Source: Allomyces macrogynus ATCC 38327 (Eukaryota > Blastocladiomycota > Blastocladiomycetes > Blastocladiales > Blastocladiaceae). From it: a DNA stretch of 54,016 bases. This document shows positions 21,790 to 32,351 of the stretch, in pieces (positions within the stretch are counted from its first letter, which is position 1; every line of letters begins with the position of its first letter). Position numbers and translations under genes: made by a program. The notes below the pieces were generated by a model. It did no database searches. It was given only the letters and a program-made list of their open reading frames with translations, and was not told the DNA's origin. The stretch is taken from assembly GCA_000151295.1 (NCBI GenBank), contig GG745340.1, forward strand, positions 508,003 to 562,018. Direction: 5' to 3'.

Positions 21790-22317
21790 TGCCGTCACGC
21801 GACGCCCAGACGCGCGAGCCGCGGCCGACTTGGTTGGTGGCGACATGGCGGCGGGCCACGGCGCCGGCGCGCTGGCAGCCATTGAGCGTGCGTTGCAGGC
21901 GTCGACCAGACTCCCGCGACCTCGCTCAGCTGTTGCCGGTGCCCGTGCCGTCGCGGGGGTGCGTGCTGTCGCAGGAGTCCGACCCGTTCTTGCCGCTCCT
22001 GTCGCCACGGGCGCGCCAGAGGCAGCAGCAGCGGCAGCAGCGGCCGCGCCCTCACGCAATGTGCGCGGCGTGTATGGCTTCTTGCCCGTGAGCTGCTCGT
22101 ACTGCGCGTGGATTGACGGCAGGGCCGGCACTGTTGCTCCGGCACCTCCAGCAGGTCCAAATACATTGCTGTGTGCCGGCGGCGGTAATGGCTTGCCGGT
22201 GTGTGCTTGGTGCGCGCGGACCGTGTCGAAAAAAGTGCGCAGCTTGCCGGCGGCGTGGACTTTGCGTGCGAGGTAGGCAGCAGCGTCGGCCATGTCGGAA
22301 GAGGCCGGCGTAGCCAT
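20905..22317 (-). CDS. C2HC-type zinc-finger protein, disordered Ala/Pro-rich
   Basis: A single-exon frame of 470 aa from the ATG at 22317 (MATPASSDMADAAAYLARKV) to the TGA at 20905. The frame is open further upstream only from non-ATG codons. The first 40 residues look helical. The long middle is Ala/Pro/Ser/Arg-rich and includes a 15-16 residue Ala run encoded by a GCT-type triplet array and short TPATAR repeats. The only recognisable module is at the C terminus: ACPHCSRTFAPDRIAKHATIC, a CxxC...HxxxC zinc finger of the ZC2HC1/C2HC type. Such fingers occur in several poorly characterised eukaryotic proteins. The rest of the protein is probably unstructured. Function not assignable. Confidence 0.75.
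21739..21788. repeat. CAG/AGC trinucleotide microsatellite (coding poly-Ala)
   Basis: About 16 trinucleotide units, with one GGC interruption near the left end, encoding the poly-Ala run of the C2HC protein on the minus strand. Confidence 0.9.
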
Positions 22318-22548
22318 CACGATCGGGTGGAGAAGGTGCAGCGCGCCGGCGCAAATGCGTTGCGGCAAGTTGTGATGGCGAGGGGGTCAGTGGTTTGGAG
22401 ATGTGCTCAGGCGCAGGTTTCGATAGTCTTTGCCCCGCTGGGATGATCAATGCAAATTCCAAGTTTTATCGCACCTTACGAAGCGATGTTGCCTGCGAAA
22501 GCGAGCAGGGGCCGACACTGCCGGCGCCCGCAATCCACCATGACAGAC

Positions 22549-23049
22549 TCACGGATTTGGTACCGCCATGCCCTCCGTTGCCGCGCCAGGCGATCCGCGA
22601 CTCTGCCCACCCCAATCCCGGCCGTGGGCCGCGACCAGCACGTCGGCGAGTTGCTGGTACTGCGGCGTGGTTTGCCCCGAGGCCGCGACAGGTGGTGGCG
22701 GATCGACGGCCTGTACGCCTTTGTGAGCGTGGGGTGTCGCGAGCGTGCCGGCGGCCACCAATTCGTCACCGGCTCCTCCAACTCGGAAGTCCACGCCCTC
22801 GTCGTCGAACCTAAGCGGTGCGTCGATGCTCGGCCGCGGCGCCTGCGCGACCGCCACCCGTTCGTGCCGCTTGAGAAATTCCTTGCGTTTTCGTTCCTGT
22901 GCAGCCTCCTCGCTTTCCGTCAACGGCGCGTGCAGGTCGTCGAGCGTCTTACGAGCGTCAAGGAGATCCTCGGCCCACCGAACAACGTCCTCGAGCTCGC
23001 TCAGTCGCACGTGGGCGGCCCTCGAGTGGGTCAGGTGGTGGTTTAGAAA
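22549..23049 (-). CDS. unrecognised protein with charged helical segment (partial model)
   Basis: The minus strand is open from about 23069 to the stop at 22549. The best-looking part is a charged, probably coiled-coil helix: LSELEDVVRWAEDLLDARK and EEAAQERKRKEFLKRHER. A more polar tail (QYQQLADVLVAAHGRDWG) follows. No ATG precedes the helix in this frame. An acceptor-like AG near 23050-23065 suggests an upstream exon, perhaps in the frame starting MPRISHLTKLLRRAS near 23275. The product is unknown; the 5' end is uncertain and the whole call could be wrong. The opposite-strand 198-codon frame lacks this patterned helix and is regarded as a shadow. Confidence 0.45.
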   Translation of the reverse strand, partial: FLNHHLTHSRAAHVRLSELEDVVRWAEDLLDARKTLDDLHAPLTESEEAAQERKRKEFLKRHERVAVAQAPRPSIDAPLRFDDEGVDFRVGGAGDELVAAGTLATPHAHKGVQAVDPPPPVAASGQTTPQYQQLADVLVAAHGRDWGGQSRGSPGAATEGMAVPNP

Positions 23050-23658
23050 CAGCCTCGAAATCTGGCACCTGGTCTAGGCGTAGTGCCTCTGCGGTTCTTG
23101 TGCCGGATGGGGAGCTTGCATCCGAATGGGCACTGGATGAGCGCTGGCAGTTGCGCGGCATGGTTGCATCGGTTGCAGGAGAGCGCGAGCGAACAACGGG
23201 ACCAAGCCTTTTCTCAGGCTGGCACACAACCGAGGCGCGGCGCAACAGCTTGGTGAGGTGGCTGATCCGCGGCATCAAATTGACGAAAGACGATGCACCT
23301 TGGCTATCTTCGTCATGCGAGGAAAATTAGGAATGTCACTAACGGCCGTTGCGGGCGCAAAGATGTTCAGGAGTCGAGAGAGCACCAAAGCAACATCGTC
23401 GAACCTGTGCAAAGCCAACGTATAAGCGCTCAGCCAGTCCCAGTGTAGCGATATTCGATCAAGATTCCATCAGTACATGTTGCGAAGTCTACTGCGCATT
23501 TGGTTAAGCGCGCATGTCATGTCGCGCTCGGGTCGTCGTGAGGGCTCCATGATCCCCAATCTCAACCCACACCTTTACAATCCAAGTCGAGTTCGGCCAT
23601 GAAGTTGACAAGAGCGATGCCGCTTTGAGGCGGGGGCAGGCAGCGGGACGATCTGAAT

Positions 23659-23711
23659 GGGTTTGGGAGTCTGATTAACGGGTTTGGGGGTCTGATTAAC
23701 GGGTTTGGGAG
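23659..23711. repeat. 21-bp tandem repeat, about 2.5 copies
   Basis: The unit starts GGGTTTGGG and ends GTCTGATTAAC, with one base difference between the two full copies. On the minus strand it would encode PKPVNQT twice in a 64-codon frame, which is not otherwise convincing as a gene. Confidence 0.8.
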
Positions 23712-24705
23712 CGGGCGCCATTACGAGAGCGCTGTTCGCCTGCGCGGGTCCGCCAGCACACATGAGCACGGCGTTGATGTGAAGTACGCGAACACTCTAG
23801 CGCGGTCACGTTCTCCACGTCATCCCCTTCCTGGCCAACTGGCCAACTGACCTTCTCGCCAAGCGCCGACGCGGTACTCCGCAGGCCGTCTGCGGACGGC
23901 TGTGCTGCTAGCCAGCGACAAGCATCCGGCAGCGCACGTTCGGCGTGTGCTACCGAAGTACCAGGCTCTCGTGTGCAGTCCGCATGACCGGAAAAATAGT
24001 TCTGCCAACGGCGCTTTGAGGACTCGTTCCGTCAGGGCCCGCCAGTTCAACGCAATGCTGCCGACTATTCTCGCCTGGTCCTGGCCAGTGTCTGCGCAGG
24101 TGGGGATGGGAACAAGTTAAGGATGCACTTCCGTCGTCTGGCTGCAGGGAGGCACAGTTGGGGTCACAATCGCAAACGGGCGGCGTGTGTGTTGGCGTGC
24201 CGGTTACAAAATGGGCAAAGGACAAATTCCTCCCACGTTCAGTGCGACGTGCCACCGAAGTCCAATCACCACGGGGCAGCGCACACGCCTGCGCGCATGC
24301 TTGGGACCTGTCGTCGCATCAACCGCTTTGGCCCACGAGGCCGCGGCGACCATGGAAATAGACATGCCTGGAAATGGACGCCGCCGGAGTGACTTTGATT
24401 CTTTGCGTGCGTTCGTGAGCGTGCACACACAGCTCAACCAAATGCGAGTGTGACCAACGACCCCCCACGCGCTGGTTGGGCTGGGTAATGAAAAGTCATA
24501 TGTTTGAGTGGCCACGCACGCGAGCGCGTGGAGGCGAGGGACTTCGACGCGCGCCAGGCGCGCCGACATCAAGCTCAGGGTGCGCAAGCGAGAGTGGATT
24601 TGCCGATGCCCAGACGGCGTTTCGCCACACCAGCGCCGACAAGCGCCCATCCCAGCCTCGATGAACGCTATCCCCACGACTGATGGCCGAATCGCCGACC
24701 CCGAG

Positions 24706-24712
24706 TATAAAA
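24706..24712 (+). promoter_or_regulatory. TATA box of sugar transporter copy 1
   Basis: TATAAAA in the context CCGAGTATAAAAGGGAC, about 130 bp upstream of the ATG at 24842. The best core promoter match in the window; the related GAGTATAAG lies upstream of copy 2. Confidence 0.75.
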
Positions 24713-24841
24713 GGGACGCCTGCCCGAGCCCTATCGATGCTGGCATCAGCTCTCGATACTCCTCATCTCGCTCCTCCAGCAACTCGCCCTGCTTCTCTGC
24801 CTCGTTGTCCGCCTGGGTCCTCCATCCTGCCGTCTGTCACC

Positions 24842-26476
24842 ATGGTGCAGTGGTACTCGTGGTTTGTGAGGTGTGCTTCTGTCTCTCTCTCTTGTCGCTC
24901 TCGCTCCAGCATGGCCCTTGGCCCGACCGCGCAAGATGCAAGCTGACAATGCGACTCTCGCGCTGTCTTCTCCACCAGTTTCACGGCCGCGCTCGGCGGT
25001 TTCTTGTTCGGTTATGAGATCGGCATCATCAACTCAGTCTTGGAAATGGACCAGTTCCGAGTGTTCTTTGGCATGTCCGACCTCGGCAGCGACATGACGA
25101 CGCTGACCGACACGGCATCTGCCAAGGACTACAAGGCGCAAATCACGTCGTTCTTCCTGCTCGGGTGCATTCCGGGCGCACTCTTCATTGCCGTCGCTGC
25201 CGATTACCTGGGCCGCAAGAAGTCGATTTGGCTCGGCTCGCTGCTCTTCTCGGTCGGTGCTCTCATTCAGGCGCTCGTCGCAGCCGAGTCCGTTCCGGCG
25301 CGCGTGCATACCATCATGGCTGGTCGTTTCATTGGCGGCTCGGGTGTCGGTATCCTGTCCATGTCGGTTCCGCTCTACATTGCGGAAATGGCGCCGACGG
25401 ACATGCGCGGTCGTTTGACGTCGGTGCAGCAGCTCATGATCACCATTGGTATCGCGGTCGCGTCCATCATCAACGCCATCATCATTGGCGCGTTTGACGG
25501 CGCGCCCAAGGATGACAACAAGCCGTGGCGTCTCGCTCTTGGTATCCAGGCCGGTCCCGGTTTCCTGCTCTTCCTCATGCTCTTCTTCTTGCCCGAGTCG
25601 CCGCGCTGGCTCATGTTCCGCGACCGCGAGGCCGAGGCCCTCACGAACTTGGCCAAGCTGCGCCAGTCGGCCGAGTCGTCGCCGGCCGTTCAGGAGGAAT
25701 ACCAAGAGTACAAGGACTCGATCGAGGCCGAGCGCCAGATTGGCACCGCCAGCTGGTCGGAGCTGCGTCGTCCCGGCATCTTCAACCGTCTCGTGCTCGG
25801 CGTCGTCCTGCAGTTCTTCCAGCAGTGGACGGGCATCAACGCCGTCATGTACTACTCGTCGTCGCTCTTCATTGGCATGGGCATCCCCAAGGCTACGGCC
25901 ACCACGGTCAACGTTGTCGTGCAGGCGCTCGTCAACGTGCTCTTCACGCTGCCCGGCATGTACCTGATTGAGCGCGCCGGCCGCAAGAAGCTGCTCGTGT
26001 GGGGTGGGCTCGGCATGGCCGCGTTCATGTGGGGGCTCGTGCTGTTTGTCAACCTGTTTGCGTCGAACCTGCCCGTCGCCGTTGCCGACATCAAGGAGGG
26101 CATGGAGATTCCCGGCAACGCCAAGACCTTTTCGATCCTCGCGGCCATTTGCATGTACTGCTACGTGGCCTGCTTTGCGTCGACGTGGGGCCCCGTCGTG
26201 TGGGTCTACCAGTCGGAGATCTTCCCGCTGCGCATTCGCGGCAAGGGCACTGGGATCGCAACGGCCTCCAACTGGATCAACAACTTCATTCTCTCGTACG
26301 TGTGGCCGTACGCCGAGGCGCTCGGCGCCAACCAGTACATTGTGTTTGGCACGACGGGTCTCGCCATGGCCGCGTTTGTGCAGTTCTTTGTGCCGGAAAC
26401 CAAGGGCAAGTCACTCGAGCACATGGACGAGGTGTTTGGGTTCACGTCCAATGAGGCTGCTGACCTCAAGGCGTAA
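24842..26476 (+). CDS. MFS sugar porter (hexose transporter-like), copy 1
   Basis: Exons 24842-24870 and 24979-26476 (508 aa), with a 108-bp intron starting GTGTGC. The tiny first exon encodes MVQWYSWFV. Sugar-porter signatures are complete: GGFLFGYEIG in TM1, GRKKS after TM2, GRFIGGSGVGILSMSVPLYI with EMAPTDMRGRL after TM4-5, PESPRWLMFRDRE before the central loop, QQWTGINAVMYYSS in TM7, GRKKLLVWGG, and PETKGKSLEHMDE after TM12. Expected to be a plasma-membrane transporter moving hexoses by facilitated diffusion or proton symport; the exact sugar is not readable from sequence. A second, nearly identical gene lies inverted about 18 kb downstream (44140-45808). The two proteins differ at about ten positions, eight of them clustered in the central cytoplasmic loop. 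Confidence 0.94.
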
Positions 26477-26954
26477 ATAAGTTTTCGTCGAGCGCGTGAT
26501 GTTTGCGCGCTCCTGTTCTTTTGATTGCTTATTGATTGCTGGCGCTCCGCCGAGTGGGGCCAGTGCAATTTTGGATGTGTGTCGATATTTCCCGAGGGCC
26601 ATTCGAGGCCTCTAGAGATTGTGGAATGAAATGGAATGAAAACATTTTTGTGCCCCTGGTTTTGCGTCGTGGCCGCGACAGCTGCTGCTTGCAGGGAGCC
26701 CTTGGTCGGCGGTTTGATGCGTTGTGGTCGTTGCTGATCTTGACACGATTACAACGGGTCCCACTTCCCTGCGGACAGAGTTGTCAGAGGATTGGGTTGC
26801 TCGTCCTCTCGGTTCCGATGACCACAGCGCTCTCATCCACCTCTCCCTCGAGGTAAACATCAAACGTGCCTGGAACGACGCCGCGACGGCCAAGTACTTG
26901 TCGCACAGCACACTCCACCTGCTGCGACAGCCATAACTGCAAGTGTTGTCCAAA
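26477..26954. other. intergenic between sugar transporter copy 1 and SLC12 gene
   Basis: About 480 bp. A short AAATGGAATG direct repeat occurs at about 26628-26645. No core promoter motif or gene was recognised. Confidence 0.5.
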
Positions 26955-29900
26955 ATGGCCGGTATCCGCCCGGAAAATTCTTCGCCTGTTTCCGGCAATG
27001 TCCCTTCTTGCACAACACCATTACTCGCAGCACCGCTTGCTCCGACCCCGCGCCGACCGACTTACTCGACAATGGCAAGCTCCTACGACGACGAAGACGA
27101 TGCCGCAAGCAGCAGTTGGCGTGGGAGCGAAACGTCGTCCTCGGCCGCAACCGCTCTGCTCCTGCCCGACACGGCCGCCAAGCATGCCCCACAGCGAGCC
27201 GACTACGTTCTCGGCACGACCCGCCCGCGCCCGCCACTTCGCAGCCGATCAGCTAGTGTTCGCCGGTCGCATCTCGCCGTCCTGCCCGACCACGCTCGCC
27301 CGCGATTACGGCGCACTTCACTCGCCTCGTCGTCGGCGCCGTCACGACGACGTGCTGCGCCCAAACTCGGCATGGCGAGCGGCGTGTTCATGCCCGTGTT
27401 CCTGTCGATCTGGGGCATTCTCTACTTTCTACGATTTGGCGTGATCATTGGTGAAGCCGGGATTCTCGGCACGCTGGGCATGCTCGCGGGCGGATACATG
27501 ATCACAACCTTGACGACGCTGTCTGTGTCGGCCATTTCGACGAATGGCCGCGTGCGCGCCGGTGGACCCTACTTTATCATTTCGCGGTGTCTCGGTGCCG
27601 AATTTGGCGGGTCGATTGGGATCGTCTACTTTGTCGGGTCGATTCTGGGCAATACGATGAGCGCCGTCGGGTTTGTGGAGCCGCTCTTGGACAATTTTGA
27701 TCTGCCGGGGGATCCGGTGCGTACTCCGTCCATTCCCGTGGATTTTGCTTATTTTCATCTCAACTGAACCTAACAAGTGCCAGCTGGGCGCGATTCGTAG
27801 TGGTACCAAACTGGGTACGCGGCGTCGCTCTTGGTCGTGTCCACGCTGCTCAGCCTCTTGGGCTCAAAGGTACTGGCGATTTTGGGCTAGCGCGATCAGT
27901 GAATTGCCGATTTCACTTCTGACCACGATGGACGCGTTCCAGATGTTTTCCAAGCTCAACACCATTGCATTCATCCTGCTCAACGTCTCCACCGCCTCGG
28001 CGCTCTTCTCGTTCCTATGGCGCGGTCAGCCGTCGTGGCACTTCTTCTACCAGAACCTCTACCCGTCATTTGACGGCGAGTACGGGTGGACCATGATGTT
28101 CTCGCTCATTTTCCCGGCGTGCGCGGGCATTCTCGCCGGCGCGTCCATGTCGGGCGAGCTCAAGAGCCCGAGCCAATCGATTCCACGCGGTACCGTCCTT
28201 GGTATTATCGTGACGGGCGCCATGTACGTGGCGTCGGTGCTCGTCATTGGATTCACGGTCCCGCGTGCGCAGCTCAAGACGGACCTGAGCATCATGCAGT
28301 CGTGGTCGGTCGTGCCCGTGCTCTACCTGGCCGGCGTCTTTTGCGCGGCGTTTTACGCGGTCTTTGGCGGGATCCAAGGCACTTCGCAGCTGCTGTTTGC
28401 GATTCTGCGCGACCAGCTCGTGCCCGCGGTTCCGGCCCTTAGCGCGCAAACATGCATCGCGATCACGTTCTCCCTGACGGGTCTGGCGCTTCTCGGCGTC
28501 AGCAACATGAACGCGATCGCGCCGTTTTTCACGACCACGACGCTGCTGTGCTACGCGATTGTGAATCTCGCGTGCCTGCTTTTGCGCGCGGCCGCGGCGC
28601 CCAACTTCCGCCCAAGTTTCCGGTACTTCAACAAGGCGACGGCGGCCGCGGGCGTGGGCGTGTCGGTCGCCGCGATGATGATTGTCAACATTGGCTATGC
28701 AGCCATGTGCCTGCTCGTTTCCACGTCCCTCTTCTACCTGATTCACTATGGTGGCGAACCCAAGCACTGGGGTGACGTGTCGGCGAGCCTGCTCTACTTG
28801 CAAGTGCGCAAGATGCTGCTCAAGCTCGACGCGCAGCCGATGAGCGTCAAATCGTGGCGCCCGCAACTGCTCTTGTTCTGCGAGCAACTCGAGCCGTCGC
28901 TCGGCATGATTCAGTTTGCCAACGACTTGAAAAAGGGCGCGCTGTTTGTGATTGGGCATGTGTTCGTCGGGTCGCTCGACGAGCAGCTGCTGCCGTACAA
29001 GGCGACCGTGCGCAAATGGACTAGTTCCGTCAAGCATATGGGGGTCAAGGCGTTTGTGCATGTGGATGTCGCGCCGTCGGTGCGCGTTGGCGCTCAGAGT
29101 ATCTTGCTTGGCGCAGGTCTCGGAGGTACGCGGACCGTCACCCAATCTCACATTTTTGTTTCGATTGCATTCTCACGGCTTCTCCACCCGATGTTCTAGC
29201 CATGAAGCCCAACGTCGTCTTGCTCCCGCTGCCACCCGCCGACACCCCGTCGCCCGACTTCCTTGGCATCCTTGAAGACGCGTGTGGGCTCGACAAGGCG
29301 ATCGGCGTTTTGAGCGGGTTCGACACCCCTGCTCCACCAACCCACGACACGATCGACCTCTGGCCTATCTGCCTCGCGCTGACCCCATCCTCCACCACCG
29401 CGGGTCCACGGAGCTACCCCGGCACGCCCGCTCGGCATGCGAGCCTGCTCGCTCTCCCCATCACTTCGGCCGACGATGTGTCCACCTTCACCCTGGTCTT
29501 GCAACTCGGGTACATTCTCGCGAGCACACCGAGGTGGCGGCACGCGCGCATCCGGCTGTTCCTGGTCGTGGAGCGGCACGCGGAAATGGCGCCGGAGCGG
29601 CGCAAACTCGCGCAAGTTCTGGCGGATCTGCGCATGGATGGCCGGTGCGAAGTGCACGGCGTGTGTCTCGCCGACGAGATGCCGAGCTTGGGGCTGGACG
29701 GGGCCGATGCGGTTGTTGCGGCAGCAGCGGCACAGTTGGTCGACGACGCGCCGTGGACCGCCGACCCGCAGAATGATGATGACGGCGCGAGGTCGATGAT
29801 CATGAACCGTGCAAGTCCCGCGGCGCTCGTTCCTTCCTCCGTCGACGAGCCCGCGCTCGATGACGATGACGACTTACCGATCGAGGGCACCGCGCTGGAA

Positions 29901-30185
29901 CGCACGCGGTTCCCCGCGCCGCGCACGCTCTTCGGCAGCGCGTCCCCCGTCCTGAAGCCCGTCGCGCTCGCGGCCGACCCGGCAACGGTCGTGAACCGCG
30001 TCGTGCGCAAGTACTCGTCGCAGTCCGGCGCGGTCTTATCGACTCTGCCGCCGTTCGCGCTAGGTACGTCCCGCGACCCGGCGGCGACACGCGCGTACGT
30101 TGCGAGCGTGCGCCGACTGGCCGCGGGAGTGCCGAGGATGGTGCTGGTGCAGGCGAGTTCGGTCACGGTCACGACAGCCTTGTAA
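26955..30185 (+). CDS. VHC1: SLC12-type cation-chloride cotransporter (Vhc1/SLC12A9-like)
   Basis: Electroneutral cotransporters of K+ or Na+ with Cl-; the yeast member Vhc1 is vacuolar. Exons 26955-27716, 27801-27869, 27943-29125 and 29200-30185 give 999 aa. Introns are 84, 73 and 74 bp, donors GTGCGT, GTACTG and GTACGC. A Ser/Arg-rich cytosolic N terminus precedes about 12 helices starting GVFMPVFLSIWGILYFLRFG. Conserved blocks: STNGRVRAGGPYFIISRCLG, FAGSMSGELKSPSQSIPRGT-like (here AGASMSGELKSPSQSIPRGT) and FGGIQGTSQLL. The small 23-codon exon 2 restores WYQTGYAASLLVVSTLL. A long cytosolic C-terminal domain follows and ends GVPRMVLVQASSVTVTTAL, the usual family ending. An acidic DEPALDDDDD insert lies in this domain. 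Start is ATG 26955 or the later ATG 27073; neither extra segment is conserved. Ion specificity is not determinable. Confidence 0.9.
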
Positions 30186-30665
30186 ATGCGAAAAGCCATG
30201 TTGAGAGAATGTTAAATTTTTCTTTCTGCATTTCCGCGACCACCTTGTTATATTTTTTCCCCCTTCCCCCCCGCACCGTTCGCGCGCGCATCACGTCAAC
30301 AACAACCGACTTTGTTGTCTAGCAACGCCACAGAGATAAACGAAAACCCAACGGTAAACTCGAAACCAAACAATCAGGAAACAAAATGGGCCCCGAACCC
30401 AACACGTACAGGGCGGAGTACGCGCGTGCGGAGCAGGACGCTGCGCGCGGTTCCCGACCGGGTCTGGCCAAAGAGAGAGAGAGAGAGTGTGTGTGTGTGT
30501 GTGGGCGGAGAAAAGGGAGAGAGGAATCGAATACGAAAAAAAAGGAACGAGAAGCGGGGGATACTTAGAAAACGATCTCGGCCTGCCCGCTGCACCGGGT
30601 GGGAGCAGGCAAGAAGGGAGAATCAAATGTACATCGAGGAGCGAGAAGAGGGGGAGCGAGCGCGT
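30186..30665. other. intergenic between convergent SLC12 and Rab genes, low complexity
   Basis: Shared 3' flank of 480 bp. Contains a T-rich then C-rich stretch (about 30240-30275), a compound (GA)n(GT)n microsatellite and an A-rich run at 30533-30545. No gene supported. Confidence 0.55.
30472..30503. repeat. compound (AG)n(TG)n microsatellite
   Basis: About eight AG units pass directly into about eight GT units in the 3' flank between two convergent genes. Confidence 0.85.
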
Positions 30666-31749
30666 TTAGCACGCGCAGTTCTGCGGCGGCGTCGGCTGCG
30701 CCTCGTGCAGGTTGACCCCCTGACGCGGCGCGTTGGCCTTGGCGAGAATCTGCTCAAACGGGATCTTCTTGGCTACACGGCGCGCGAAGAGGGTTCGGTC
30801 AGTAACGGATGCGAGCGCGGGGCGCGCCACGGCCGCAGCGCAAGCACGAGCGGGACAGCATACCAATGTCGTTGAAGATGGCCTCGACGCCCGTCCCGTC
30901 CTTGGCCGACGTCTCAAAGAACAGCAGACCGGCCTCGTTCGCGTAGGCCTGCGCCTCGTCCGCGGGCACTTCGCGCGCGCCCTCGCCCTCGGACTTGATG
31001 ATGTCGATCTTGTTCCCCGCGAGGGCAATGACGACGTTAGGCGACCCTTGCAGCTGCAGTTCCTTGACCCACGACTTGGCCTTGTCAAACGACTGCGCCG
31101 AGGTCACGTCGTAGACGACAATCGCAGCCAGTGCGTTGCGGTAGTACATGGGCGCGAGCGAGTGGAACCGCTCCTGGCCCGCCGTGTCCCAAATCTCAAA
31201 CTTGACGATCTTGTCGTCCACTTTGCACTTTTGCGTCAGGAACGCGGCTACACGGTGAGCGCGCGTGCGTAGGTCAGTTGCGTGTGCACGCAGGGCGGAG
31301 CGGCATCGTGGGGCGTGGTAGGGGGCGTACCGCCAATGGTCGGCTCGCGGTTCTCTTGGAACTCGTTGCGGACAAAGCGCAACACGAGCGAGGACTTGCC
31401 GACGGCAGCTAGAAATCGAAACCAAGCGTGAGCAGGGTCGAATGGCTTTCAGGGCAGCTTCCAGGGCACAGTCAGCACGCACCTTGACCTGCGTTCGCGG
31501 AATGAACCACAGAAGATCCATTCATTCCGAGACCGCGTTATCATGATACAGGGACGAGACAGGGAGCAAGACAACACGCGCAGACGCAGCGTGGGGGTGG
31601 GTGAGGGGGTGGCGCAAGGCAACTGCGCGTCAGCTTGCTGCGATCCACGTCAACGGCGTGACGACGCGCGGCGGGGTGGTGCACGCACCGAGCAGGACCA
31701 GCTTGACCTGGACAGGCGTGCCGGCGGCGGGCGGCTGCGGGGCGGACAT
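30666..31749 (-). CDS. VPS21: Rab5-type small GTPase (Ypt5/Vps21)
   Basis: Rab5 GTPases control early-endosome fusion. Predicted exons on the minus strand: 31749-31683, 31408-31331, 31247-30864, 30772-30666 (189 aa). Features: VQVKLVLLG; the P-loop completed by [12 protein letters not shown]; switch I REPTIGAAFLTQ; switch [20 protein letters not shown] (Rab5-typical); base-binding GNKID and ETSAK. The C terminus ends NCAC, a CxC geranylgeranylation signal. Introns 2 and 3 (83 and 91 bp) are canonical. The first intron is a problem. The only join that gives a full GxxxxGKS P-loop (GASAVGKS) uses a GC donor at 31682; the canonical GT donor at 31688 would shorten the P-loop. The central exon is strongly Rab5-like, so the identity is firm even if the first join is not. 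Confidence 0.92.
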
Positions 31750-32351
31750 GGCGGCTGGGTCGATCAACGAGGCGAGCGCGCAGTCCGGCGGCGGGTTGGC
31801 TGAAAGGGTTGGTCGGTCGCGCGAACGGCGCGATGTGATGGAGCGGTGGATAACGGTTGTTGCAGAGCGACGTGCGGCAGGCGAGCGGGCGCGTGCAGTG
31901 CGGGGAGTTGCGCGTTGGGTGGCCGGCGTCGTGCAGGCGCGGCTGGCGTTGGTGGTGGTGCAGCAAGGCGGCCGCGTCGAGGACGTGGTGGGGTGTCGAG
32001 GCGCCCTTCGGTGTGTCGCCGACCGACGCCAAGCTGCCAGCCAAAAAGAGCGGAAAGGGCGCGCAGCCCGCCCGCTTTCGAGTGCACGTGCCCGCGTCGC
32101 TCGTTGCGAACACTGGCTGTTTTCAGTCGCGTCGCTCTCCATCCTCCATCCTCATCAACAAAGCGAACCACGCACGATTTCTTGTCTACGACGCTATATT
32201 ATTCCATGGGTGGACGGCCTATGTCTGTGAAGATAAGACGGCAATGTCCAGCAAAAACGGATGAAAGCCACAAGACAGCAGCAATCACAGCAACAACGAT
32301 CAAAACGGATTGTAGCGGCGCCATCACGTCCAGGCAGCACCATGAACCGAC
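31750..32351. other. intergenic between Rab5 5' end and ABC transporter 3' end
   Basis: About 600 bp. It serves as the Rab5 promoter and ABC 3' flank, both genes being on the minus strand. CpG-rich near the Rab5 start and A/C-rich near 32260-32330. No supported gene. Confidence 0.5.

Larger units (their letters stand above)
23050..24841. other. gene-poor region upstream of sugar transporter copy 1
   Basis: About 1.8 kb without a gene I can support; only short, overlapping frames occur. It may contain an upstream exon of the preceding minus-strand gene at 23100-23280. It also holds a 21-bp tandem repeat (23659-23711) and, at its end, the TATA box and 5' leader of the sugar transporter. Confidence 0.5.

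Noticed and set aside
14530..23049. Biosynthetic or defence gene cluster around the amidohydrolase and XPF genes
   Set aside because: Neighbours have unrelated housekeeping-type functions, and gene orientation is mixed.
23659..23711. Tandem 21-bp repeat as a CRISPR array
   Set aside because: There are no spacers, only 2.5 head-to-tail copies, and the genome is eukaryotic.
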